Assembly: GCA_002352365.1 (NCBI GenBank)
Contig: DEIJ01000120.1
Span: 1-9,192, forward strand
Reading direction: 5' to 3'
Origin: Dehalococcoidia bacterium UBA2777
Lineage (GTDB): Bacteria; Chloroflexota; Dehalococcoidia; UBA2247; UBA2777
Length of the DNA: 9,192 bases
Under the pieces are notes generated by a model, which was given only the letters and a program-made list of their open reading frames with translations, was not told the origin of the DNA and ran no database searches. The position numbers were made by a program, and so were the translations under genes. This document shows, piece after piece, positions 1-6,116 of the stretch; position 1 is the first letter of the stretch; each line of letters opens with the position of its first letter.

Positions 1-1
1 A

Positions 2-910
2 AAAGAGGTGGTAATCGTGGGTGGGGGGTTCATCGGGGTGGAAGTCGGCGATGAGATACGCAAGAGGGGCATCGATGTCACTATTGTGGAGATGCTGCCA
101 CGCTGCCTTATGCTCAACTGTGATGAGGAATTCTGCATCCGGGCTGAGAAAAAGCTTACCGAAAGAGGAGTAAGGGTAATCACCGACAGCAGAGTGACCT
201 CTATCGCCGGTGATGGAAAGGTGGATCATATTGAACTTTCCAGCGGAGAGAGGATTAAGGCAGACCTAGTCATCATTGCTATAGGCGTAGCTCCATCCAC
301 TGAGCTTGCCAAAAGCGCAGGTTTAGGAATAGGGGAACAAAGAGGGATAAGAGTTGATCAATTTATGAGGACTGACGATCCCCATATCTTTGCCATAGGC
401 GACTGTGCGGAGAGATTCTCTTTCTTTACCGGAAAGCCCTCAGCACTGAGGTTGGCTTCGATAGCCACCTCTGAAGCGAGGATCGCTTGTGTTAATCTTT
501 TTGAACAGCGGCGGAAGAGCGAGGGGGCCATAGGAGTTTTCTCCACCGTCATCGGGGATATGGCTATATCGGTTGCCGGGCTAACAGAGGGGGCAGCAAA
601 AGATGCCGGTTTTGAATTCGTGACCAGTGAGGTGATGGCACCGGATAGGCATCCTGGCTCTATGCCCGGTGTCACCCAGCTTCAAACTAAGCTCGTCTTT
701 GAGCGGGGAACAGGAAAGCTCCTCGGCGGTGAGCTATGTGGTGGGATTTCTACCGGCGAGATGGGTAATATCTTAGGTTCTCTCATTCGAAGCAGGGCAA
801 CGGTGGAGGATGTGGCTACTCTACACTTTGGCACCCATCCAGCTCTCACCTCTTCGCCAATAACTTATCCGTTAGTAGACGCTGCCGAGCAAGCCCTAAC
901 AAAAATCTGA
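2..910 (+). CDS. FAD/NAD(P)-dependent disulfide-type oxidoreductase, C-terminal part (5' truncated by window edge)
   Basis: The reading frame is open to the left edge of the window, so the gene starts upstream; the GTG at position 8 lies inside a beta strand and is not a believable start. About 302 residues remain. They open with a Rossmann NAD(P)H-binding motif (VVIVGGGFIGVE, GxGxxG type) followed by VTIVEM, the acidic end of the second strand. The second FAD-contact motif IFAIGDCAE lies about 130 residues in. A dimerisation-type domain follows from about residue 175 and includes FGTHPALTSSP near the end. This layout is that of the NADH oxidase / CoA-disulfide reductase / NAD(P)H:acceptor group of the pyridine nucleotide-disulfide oxidoreductases. 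The N-terminal FAD domain, where that group carries its redox-active cysteine, is not visible, so substrate and exact subfamily are undetermined. Only 18 bases separate it from the iron-sulfur flavoprotein gene downstream, which suggests one operon and possibly a shared electron path. Confidence 0.88.
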   Translation, partial: KEVVIVGGGFIGVEVGDEIRKRGIDVTIVEMLPRCLMLNCDEEFCIRAEKKLTERGVRVITDSRVTSIAGDGKVDHIELSSGERIKADLVIIAIGVAPSTELAKSAGLGIGEQRGIRVDQFMRTDDPHIFAIGDCAERFSFFTGKPSALRLASIATSEARIACVNLFEQRRKSEGAIGVFSTVIGDMAISVAGLTEGAAKDAGFEFVTSEVMAPDRHPGSMPGVTQLQTKLVFERGTGKLLGGELCGGISTGEMGNILGSLIRSRATVEDVATLHFGTHPALTSSPITYPLVDAAEQALTKI

Positions 911-928
911 CCAGCAAGGAGCAGAACA

Positions 929-2143
929 ATGAAAGGGGATATGTATCTTGCCTGGTCTTCAGATGAAGAGATACTGAAGAGAGCCGAACATGGTGGTGCA
1001 GTTACTTCTCTTCTTAAATTTGCCCTGGAGAGCAAAGCGGTGAATGGGGTGCTGACTATTAAGGCAAGGAATGGTAATAGATATGATGGCATCCCCACCT
1101 TGATCACTGATCCAAAGGAAGTGGTCGATACGGCGGGCTCGCTACACTGTGTTTCCCCTAACATTGCCCGATGTGTTAAAGAATACCTTGATGGTGCTTT
1201 TGATATGAAGCTAGCCGTAACCTGTAAACCTTGTGATGCTAGAGCTATCATCGAGCTCGCCAAGAGAACTCAGATCGAGATGGGGAATTTGATCCTTTTT
1301 GGCCTTAATTGCACTGGCACACTTCCCTCGGCAAGCGCAAAGAAGATGTTTGAGGAGGAGTTTGGTATAGCCCCTGAGGATATCGTGAGAGAGGATATCG
1401 AAGATGGCAAGCTCGTCGTCAGGTTAAAGGATGGGACAGAAAGGGAAAAAGACTTAGCGGAGTTAGAGGAGAAGGGATATGGGAGGAGGGAAAATTGCCG
1501 TAGATGTGAGATCAACATCCCCACCATGGCAGATGTAGCTTGTGGAAAATGGGGAGTAAGTGATAAGAAGGCAACATTTATAGAGGTTTGTTCTGATAAG
1601 GGGTCTGATTTTATTGAGAAAGCGATCAAAGCTAGCTATATCAGGGTAGAAAAAGCGGATGGGACGGCGGTAGATATGAGGAGGAAAAAAGATCACCAGG
1701 CAGTTGAACGAGCCAAGATGTGGCAGGAGAGAGATTTCACCGAGCTCAAAACACTGGATGCTGATGGGAGATTTGATTACTGGCTCGGCGAGTTCAGCCA
1801 GTGCATCAAGTGCTTTGGTTGCCGGGATGCCTGCCCCATATGCTATTGTAAAGATTGTACTCTCGAAGCCGGCAGGGGTATAGTCATAGGTGGAGAGATT
1901 CCGCCTGATGTTATGTTTCCTATGATAAGGATTGCCCATGTGATGGACTCCTGTGTCAATTGTGGCCAGTGTCAGGATGCCTGCCCCATGGAGCTGCCTC
2001 TTTCTCGGCTGATCTTCATGCTCAATAGGGAGCTTGCTGGCATCTTCAAATACGAACCGGGAATCGAGGTAAGCGCTCTCCCCCCACTGCGGACAGTTAC
2101 CGATGAAGAATTGAGTATCAGCGGCGTTGAGCTTGCCTTCTAA
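929..2143 (+). CDS. Coenzyme F420 hydrogenase/dehydrogenase beta-subunit (FrhB/FdhB) family iron-sulfur protein
   Basis: A 404-residue cytoplasmic protein. The ATG at 929 has a good ribosome binding site (AAGGAG at 916-921, seven bases away). The first 270 residues match the FrhB/FdhB layout: EHGGAVTSLLKFALE (19-33), a cysteine-bearing stretch around TCKPCDARAI (98-107), LNCTGT (126-131), and NCRRC (189-193) leading to ADVACGKWG (201-209), the usual position of a conserved cluster or flavin region. The C-terminal part carries two ferredoxin-like 4Fe-4S motifs, C292xxCxxCxxxC302P and C342xxCxxCxxxC352P. Three further cysteines (305, 307, 310) follow the first motif. Family members pass electrons between F420H2 or another flavin-linked donor and hydrogenase, formate dehydrogenase, heterodisulfide reductase or sulfite reductase partners. 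No such large partner is in the window; the neighbour is a disulfide-type flavoprotein. Use of F420 itself is not shown by the sequence, because homologues occur in organisms that use other flavins. Confidence 0.85.
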   Translation: MKGDMYLAWSSDEEILKRAEHGGAVTSLLKFALESKAVNGVLTIKARNGNRYDGIPTLITDPKEVVDTAGSLHCVSPNIARCVKEYLDGAFDMKLAVTCKPCDARAIIELAKRTQIEMGNLILFGLNCTGTLPSASAKKMFEEEFGIAPEDIVREDIEDGKLVVRLKDGTEREKDLAELEEKGYGRRENCRRCEINIPTMADVACGKWGVSDKKATFIEVCSDKGSDFIEKAIKASYIRVEKADGTAVDMRRKKDHQAVERAKMWQERDFTELKTLDADGRFDYWLGEFSQCIKCFGCRDACPICYCKDCTLEAGRGIVIGGEIPPDVMFPMIRIAHVMDSCVNCGQCQDACPMELPLSRLIFMLNRELAGIFKYEPGIEVSALPPLRTVTDEELSISGVELAF

Positions 2144-2188
2144 GTAAGCTATGCCACTGTGGGATTGTGGATTTCTGCGGGGGGAATC

Positions 2189-2506
2189 ATGACTAGTGAT
2201 CAAATCGGTAAGCTTTGTACAGATTGGCTGGAGGAAAATCATGGGGGGCAAACCGCCTCGCAATATAGATGCTATTCTCTGGTAATTCCTATGTGGAATG
2301 CTCCTGAGCTCAATGAGACTTTAGATAATCTAAAGCAAGTATTATCCATAGCCTTCGGCCCAGGTGAATTATTTGGAACCACAGACTATAATGAGGTGAG
2401 AAGAAAACTCAACTTGCCGGAGGATGTTCCCATACCCGAAGCTTTCATTAAGGCTTTCTCACGGGCTTATCGGCGAAGTTGGAAAATCGTTGCCCATGGC
2501 GGTTAA
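2189..2506 (+). CDS. Hypothetical protein, 105 residues, family not recognised
   Basis: Soluble, with no signal peptide or membrane segment. The ATG at 2189 is preferred because a G-rich ribosome binding site (GGGGGGAA, 2179-2186) lies directly upstream; a GTG at 2159 in the same frame has no such site. The protein has one cysteine near the N terminus (KLCTDW), a central segment rich in turns and aromatics (FGPGELFGTTDY), and a basic, aromatic C-terminal part (FSRAYRRSWKIVAHGG). I see no catalytic signature and assign no function. It lies 45 bases after the iron-sulfur gene and 21 bases before the thioredoxin gene, on the same strand, so it is probably co-transcribed with both. Codon use looks like that of its neighbours, and the even mixture of helix and strand residues supports a real protein. 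Confidence 0.7.
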   Translation: MTSDQIGKLCTDWLEENHGGQTASQYRCYSLVIPMWNAPELNETLDNLKQVLSIAFGPGELFGTTDYNEVRRKLNLPEDVPIPEAFIKAFSRAYRRSWKIVAHGG

Positions 2507-2527
2507 ATTTTAAAGGAGGAGTGCGCA

Positions 2528-2845
2528 ATGGTAATAGAGGTTACCGACCATAATTTTGAAGACGAGGTGCTAAACTTTGATCTTCCTGTAGCAGTAGATT
2601 TCTGGGCCCCGTGGTGCGCTCCGTGTCGTCCAATTGCCACGATAACTGAAAAACTCTCACAAGAATATAAGGGCAGATTTAGGTTCTGCAAGCTGAATGT
2701 GGATGAGAACCCTCAGATGGCTGTGAAATACCAGGTCATGAGTATACCTTTGCTACTGTTTTTCAAAGATGGGCAAGTGATTGATCAGAGTCTCGGTGCT
2801 GTTCCTGAGCGCGTGATCCGGCCAAAGGTCGAGGCACTCCTCTAG
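2528..2845 (+). CDS. trxA: Thioredoxin with WCAPC active site
   Basis: A small cytoplasmic dithiol-disulfide oxidoreductase that reduces protein disulfides after being reduced by a thioredoxin reductase. It is 105 residues, the usual length for a free thioredoxin. Hallmarks are VDFWAPWCAPC (residues 23-33) with redox cysteines 30 and 33, the buried Asp24, the KLNVDENP strand (55-62), and the cis-proline loop MSIP (71-74) followed by LLLFFKDG. The active site reads WCAPC, not the classical WCGPC; alanine here occurs in some natural thioredoxins. Cys54 is an extra, probably structural, cysteine. The ATG is set by a very strong ribosome binding site (AAAGGAGG, 2512-2519, eight bases away), so high expression is likely. 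Its place between a flavoprotein/iron-sulfur pair and a ferredoxin:thioredoxin-reductase-like gene suggests it is the carrier of a local redox system. The function is secure; the dedicated partner is inference. Confidence 0.95.
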   Translation: MVIEVTDHNFEDEVLNFDLPVAVDFWAPWCAPCRPIATITEKLSQEYKGRFRFCKLNVDENPQMAVKYQVMSIPLLLFFKDGQVIDQSLGAVPERVIRPKVEALL

Positions 2846-2894
2846 GTATGGCCTCAAATACCATATAAGCAATTTTCAAGCCGGGGAGGTGGCA

Positions 2895-3470
2895 ATGGAC
2901 ACGAAATCAGCTCTGATTGGAGAGATTCTGAAAATCGAGCTTCATTGGTTTTTGACTGTAAATCCTCAACTTACTGCAGAGTGCCAGCAGCATCCGGAAA
3001 CGTTTAGGCTAATTAGACAAAGCATTTTTGAGACCTGGTCGGAAAAAACTTTGCGCCTATATTTGGAGAGTTTAATTGATGCCCAAAGCAAAGGGAGAAA
3101 CCTGATGAGAGAGAAATATGCCAAAATAGATAACTTGATACCGTGTGTAAACATAAGCCCGATGATCTATGAGATTACAAAGATTGAGGAACGCTGGCAA
3201 AAAGAAGCCCTCGCCAAATATCCTTATGTATTTAAGCAGGAGGCGGGAGAAGGATTTGTAACTTACCTGCGATGTGAACTCGATGCATACTCACAAGTGA
3301 CTCTGGAATCCTATTTCAACAACCTAGCGATGACATTAGCTGGGGGGAGAAATTTAGTAATCGAGAGATACTCCAGAATAGCTCAAAAAATGGGTTATAG
3401 TTCGCTGGAGGAGTGGAACCAGCAAGCAGAAGGCTCAACAGATGAGCATCAACAGGGTCAAAGAGCTTGA
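2895..3470 (+). CDS. DUF4125 family protein with two similar halves
   Basis: A 191-residue soluble, mostly helical protein. The start is taken as the ATG at 2895, five bases after GGGGAGG (2883-2889); a GTG at 2889 in the same frame falls inside that ribosome binding site. The order ILKIELHWF ... CQQHPETFRLIRQSIFETW ... LIDAQSKGRNLMREKYAKI, followed by a second block with FVTYLRCELDAYS and GYSSLEEW, matches my memory of DUF4125, a family of unknown function common in anaerobes. The two halves align with each other: residues 8-78 against 91-162, with KIE near both starts, an aligned T-L-Y-L spine, and GRNLxxEKYxKI / GRNLxxERYxRI at both ends. The last 20 residues are polar and glutamine-rich. 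It follows the thioredoxin gene by 49 bases. Its final codons overlap the start of the small downstream frame. No enzymatic residues are evident. Confidence 0.75.
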   Translation: MDTKSALIGEILKIELHWFLTVNPQLTAECQQHPETFRLIRQSIFETWSEKTLRLYLESLIDAQSKGRNLMREKYAKIDNLIPCVNISPMIYEITKIEERWQKEALAKYPYVFKQEAGEGFVTYLRCELDAYSQVTLESYFNNLAMTLAGGRNLVIERYSRIAQKMGYSSLEEWNQQAEGSTDEHQQGQRA

Positions 3471-3574
3471 GGAGAAGATAACCGAGCTTAAGCGCCGCTG
3501 CCCCCCATTCGGTGCCACCATGGATGTTACAGCAACTGGAGGAGGAACCTGAGAAGGCAATCCGGATGCTGTGA
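3442..3574 (+). pseudogene. Small charged coiled-coil-like protein, frameshifted
   Basis: An ATG at 3442 with AGAAGG eight bases upstream (3428-3433) begins inside the end of the DUF4125 gene. It encodes MSINRVKELEEKITELKRRC, a heptad-like charged helix. After the six-cytosine run at 3501-3506 that frame yields unconvincing sequence and stops at 3552. Another frame takes over with PHSVPPWMLQQLEEE and continues to a TGA at 3572-3574. Joined, the product is about 43-44 residues with the pattern charged helix, RCP-HSVPP, LQQLEEE helix. I recall very small bacterial proteins with an R-W-P-A-H-S-V-P-P core between two charged helices, which this would match. That recollection is not checked. A one-base gain or two-base loss in the C run explains the break. 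No function is known to me. Confidence 0.5.
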
Positions 3575-3605
3575 ATCGAGATTAAAACTCGGCAAGAAAC
3601 TTAGA

Positions 3606-4159
3606 ATGGAGGAGTCATTTCCGAGGAAGCCATTTGCGATGAGCTAGAGCCGCAGAACTACTACAAGATCGCCGAGGCGATTTGGTGAGGCAAATCCGAT
3701 CTTGGATATCGGCTGTGGAGAGGGCAAACTGAGCAATTTCTTGGCCATGGCGCTTGGTAAGGAGGTATGTGGGATTGACATCTCCGACTTTAAGCTGGCT
3801 AAGGCCTGGGAAGTAGCCGAAGCGCAAGGTATTTCTCACCTGGTGCAGTTTATACAAGGAGATGCCAGTCACCTGGATTTTCTGGCTGACAAATCTTTCG
3901 CTGCCATTATTAGCATTTTCAGTTTACATGAGCTCGAAAATCCTCGCAAGGTGATGAAAGAGCTAAGGAGAGTATTGAGAGCTAAGGGAAGGCTTATAGT
4001 GGTAGACTTCATACCAGGGGCGAGGCTGAAAAGCTGTGGGGCGAAAGGTACTATGCCCTCGGGGAAATCGAGCTCATGTTAAGGGAGGCAGATTTCGGCG
4101 AGATAGTCACAGAGCTTGTACACAATGACATTATGACATTGTGTTTATCTCCGGGCTGA
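3606..4159 (+). pseudogene. Class I SAM-dependent methyltransferase, frameshifted
   Basis: The core is clear: motif I LDIGCGEG (3702-3725), the ribose-binding acidic strand VCGIDIS, GDASHLDF, the strand AIISIFSLHELENP, and KGRLIVVDF. It is spread over several frames. Before motif I, a different frame encodes CDELEPQNYYKIAEAI (ending near 3682) and then hits a TGA at 3686; removing one T from the TTT at 3681-3683 joins it to GEANPILDIGCGEG. After VDFIPG the core frame drifts to a stop at 4080-4082, while adding one G to the run at 4017-4020 leads into GEAEKLWGERYYALGEIELM and on to a natural TGA at 4157-4159. A third shift near 3611-3615 would be needed to reach the ATG at 3606. The repaired protein would be about 184 residues. 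Substrate is unknown. The TTG at 3702 cannot be a real start because the fold would lack its first strand. Confidence 0.75.
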
Positions 4160-4179
4160 AAATTTAATGGAGTGAAAGC

Positions 4180-4413
4180 ATGAGGGAGAGAGTGAAACAA
4201 GTTTTGGCCCAGATAAGGCCAAAGCTGGGAGGCGCGGACATCCAATTGATAGACATCAACGAAGGGGTAGTAACCCTGCAGTATTTTAAACAGCTAGCCG
4301 CTTGCCAGGTGAAAACCAGAGGCCCGATGACGAAAGATATAGTCTTCGAAATAGTTGAGGAACAGCTTAAGAAAGAGGTGCCCGAGGTTAAGGAAGTAAT
4401 TATAATAAGATGA
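4180..4413 (+). CDS. NifU C-terminal-domain-like protein lacking the CxxC pair
   Basis: A 77-residue protein. The ATG at 4180 has GGAG seven bases upstream (4169-4172). The pattern VLAQIRPKLGGADIQLIDINEG (residues 8-29), then VVTLQYF, and a C-terminal helix and strand (EEQLKKEVPEVKEVIII, 60-76) follow the NifU C-terminal (Nfu-type) domain, which runs V-L-x-x-I-R-P-x-L, D-G-G-D, V-x-L, G-A-C-x-x-C, L-K-x-x-x-P-E-V. Real Nfu domains hold a transient 4Fe-4S cluster on the CxxC pair. Here the matching place reads LAACQVKTRGPMT, with a single cysteine (Cys42), so ordinary scaffold activity is not expected unless Cys42 acts across a dimer. It overlaps the next gene by four bases (ATGA at 4410-4413), a sign of translational coupling. 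Fold assignment is moderately secure; function is open. Confidence 0.6.
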   Translation: MRERVKQVLAQIRPKLGGADIQLIDINEGVVTLQYFKQLAACQVKTRGPMTKDIVFEIVEEQLKKEVPEVKEVIIIR

Positions 4414-4819
4414 AGAAGGATTTTTCACCGCGCCCCCCGTTTACCAAAAGCGCTGCTGAGGTGGCTCGGGACATAGTCGAGTTTGCCAAGGTGTATCAAC
4501 TCCGTATTCAGCCCGGTAAGACCCCTGAGTCGTGGGCGGAGGTGGTGGTTAAAGTCAGAGGTTGCCCCTGCGGCAAGAAAGACTTAATACTAAGCGTTAT
4601 GACTCCAGTCGTAGAGATGCCGCCCACATTATTCCCCCTCCCTCTAAGTCCCTCCCGCCAGGGGAGGGAGAATTGGCATCATATGACAAAAGTTGCGCCA
4701 ATTGGTATAAGTGTCCCGGTGATGAGACCTTGAAGGACACAAAGTGCGATGGTACTTGCCGCTGCAATCTGTTTGCCAACGGTGGATATATGGAGTTTCT
4801 TAGGAAGTGGAGGCCTTGA
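4410..4819 (+). pseudogene. Ferredoxin:thioredoxin-reductase catalytic-subunit-like protein, frameshifted
   Basis: The first 58 residues from the ATG at 4410 look native: EVARDIVEFAKVYQLRIQPG (17-36), then KTPESWAEVVVKVRGCPCGKKD, with a CPC motif at residues 52-54. Beyond that this frame becomes proline-rich noise to 4733. Another frame carries a convincing end: SYDKSCANWYKCPGDE, TKCDGTCRCNLFANGGYMEF, with a TGA at 4817-4819. Order and spacing recall the catalytic subunit of ferredoxin:thioredoxin reductase, which has CPC, CPC and CHC motifs around a 4Fe-4S cluster and reduces thioredoxin. Here the second motif reads CPG and the third CRC. The stretch between the first two motifs is about 34 residues longer than the canonical 16 and contains a perfect hairpin (4649-4669), as if a small repeat had inserted. 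It is coupled to the NifU-like gene by an ATGA overlap. The family assignment is tentative; a different cysteine-rich iron-sulfur protein is possible. Confidence 0.45.
4649..4669. repeat. Small GC-rich palindrome inside the broken FTR-like gene
   Basis: TCCCTCCC (4649-4656), five-base loop, GGGAGGGA (4662-4669): a perfect eight-base-pair stem, preceded by more C-rich sequence (CCCCCTCCCTC, 4634-4644). It resembles the short C-rich/G-rich palindromes scattered between genes in many bacterial genomes. It sits just where the reading frame of the surrounding gene breaks. No second copy is in this window, so its repeated nature is inferred. Confidence 0.55.
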
Positions 4820-6116
4820 GCCGCTTTCCAACCTCTTTCTCAAACCCTTGATCGCTGGGCTCATAATACCTCCTGCCTTTGAGGTTCTGAGGTAGGTATT
4901 GCTCGGTTACAAAATGTTCGGGGAAATCGTGAGGGTATTTATACCCTTTGCCATAGCCCAGTCCCTTCATCAAGCGAGTTGCCGGGTTTCTCAGGTGCAA
5001 GGGCACTGGCTCAGCTCGGGTACTCTCTATATCCTCCCCAACTTTAGAATAGGCTTTGTATAAGGAATTGCTCTTGGGAGCTGTAGCCAAGTAGACCACA
5101 GCTTGAGCCAGGGCTAAGTCTCCCTCAGGCATGCCGACAAAGTGGGCTGCTTGTTGAGCCACTACAGCTACTACCAAAGCTTGTGGGTCTGCCATCCCCA
5201 CATCTTCAGAAGCAAAGCGAATAAGACGCCGAGCAACATAAAGTGGATCTTCTCCAGCCTGGAGCATTCTCCCCAGCCAGTAGAGGGCAGCATCAGGGTC
5301 TGAACCTCGAAGCGACTTATGGAGTGCCGAGATAAGGTTATAGTGTTCCTCACCAGCTTTGTCATAAAGTAGAGCCCGATGCTGTAAGGCGTCCTCGATA
5401 GCACTTAGATCGAGGTGGAGCTTGCCATCATCGCTGGGTTCTGCAGCTAGGACTGCCATCTCCAAGGCATTGAGACCCACCCTGGCATCACCATTTGACA
5501 TACAGATTAAATGCTTTAGAGCCTCTTCCTTTACCTCAACCTTCATCCTTCCCAGCCCCCTCTCTCTATCCTCAAGAGCTTGTCGGATGATGAGATTTAT
5601 TTCCTCGTCAGAGAGGGGATTTAAGGTGAAAACGCGACAGCGAGAGAGGAGAGGGGAGATAACCTCAAAGGAAGGGTTTTCGGTAGTGGCACCAATGAGA
5701 GTGATGGTCCCCTCTTCTACATAGGGCAGGATAGCATCCTGCTGGGCTTTATTGAAGCGATGGATCTCGTCAATAAACAAGATCGTTTTCTGCCCATACA
5801 GGCCACGGCGTTCCTTGGCTTCCTCCACGATGCGGCGTAAGTCAGCAACCCCAGCAGCCACTGCACTTATAGGGCTAAAATGGGACTTAGTAACATTAGC
5901 AATGATATAAGCTATGGTTGTCTTCCCACTTCCCGGTGGGCCCCAAAAGATAATGGAGGGGGGCTGGTCAGCTTCGATAGCTTTCCGCAACACCCTTCCT
6001 TCGCCTATCAGGTGTTCTTGCCCCACAAACTCGGAGAAGCCCCTGGGACGCATCCGAGCGGCAAGGGGAGCCTCCTGGGATAATTGCTCTTCTCGACGTA
6101 GCTCAAATAGATCCAC
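4800..6116 (-). CDS. rarA: Replication-associated recombination protein A, AAA+ ATPase
   Basis: A cytoplasmic AAA+ ATPase of the RarA/MgsA/WRNIP1 family, which acts at stalled replication forks and is related to the clamp-loader ATPases. It is 438 residues, close to the 447 of the E. coli protein. The N terminus MDLFELRREE leads to APLAARMRPRGFSEFVGQEH (16-35), typical of the family. Walker A is GPPGSGKT (59-66), Walker B LFIDEIH (113-119) followed by RFNKAQQDAILP, sensor 1 lies in GATTENPSF (142-150), and LSRCRVF (158-164) holds the likely arginine finger. The C-terminal tetramerisation region includes ALYWLGRMLQAGEDPLY and the usual YPHDFPEH near the end. The start is a GTG at 6116 preceded on its strand by a run of five Gs (6122-6126), five bases away. 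No in-frame ATG fits. Its stop overlaps the convergent gene by 20 bases. Confidence 0.96.
   Translation of the reverse strand: MDLFELRREEQLSQEAPLAARMRPRGFSEFVGQEHLIGEGRVLRKAIEADQPPSIIFWGPPGSGKTTIAYIIANVTKSHFSPISAVAAGVADLRRIVEEAKERRGLYGQKTILFIDEIHRFNKAQQDAILPYVEEGTITLIGATTENPSFEVISPLLSRCRVFTLNPLSDEEINLIIRQALEDRERGLGRMKVEVKEEALKHLICMSNGDARVGLNALEMAVLAAEPSDDGKLHLDLSAIEDALQHRALLYDKAGEEHYNLISALHKSLRGSDPDAALYWLGRMLQAGEDPLYVARRLIRFASEDVGMADPQALVVAVVAQQAAHFVGMPEGDLALAQAVVYLATAPKSNSLYKAYSKVGEDIESTRAEPVPLHLRNPATRLMKGLGYGKGYKYPHDFPEHFVTEQYLPQNLKGRRYYEPSDQGFEKEVGKRLKASTS

Noticed and set aside
8..910. GTG at position 8 as the true start of the oxidoreductase
   Set aside because: It lies within the beta strand leading to GxGxxG, and the frame stays open to the window edge; the N-terminal FAD domain must lie upstream.
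1463..2263. Minus-strand open frame of 266 codons opposite the FrhB-like gene
   Set aside because: It is the complement of a gene with clear cysteine motifs; its own translation shows no domain or sensible start context.
2845..2862. GGTAT / ATACC inverted repeat after the thioredoxin gene as a terminator
   Set aside because: The stem is only five base pairs, AT-rich, with an eight-base loop and no following T run.
3681..4020. Programmed ribosomal frameshifting as the cause of the methyltransferase breaks
   Set aside because: The sites are short homopolymers without a slippery heptamer or an evident downstream stem, and two opposite shifts would be needed in one gene.
3702..4082. The central methyltransferase frame as a complete 126-residue gene starting at TTG
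   Set aside because: It would start at motif I with no preceding strand and no good ribosome binding site, and its last 20 residues are noise while another frame carries a convincing continuation.
4562..4819. A separate 85-residue gene in the second frame of the FTR-like locus
   Set aside because: Its proposed start is a TTG inside the upstream CPC motif without a ribosome binding site. It reads better as the 3' part of one broken gene.
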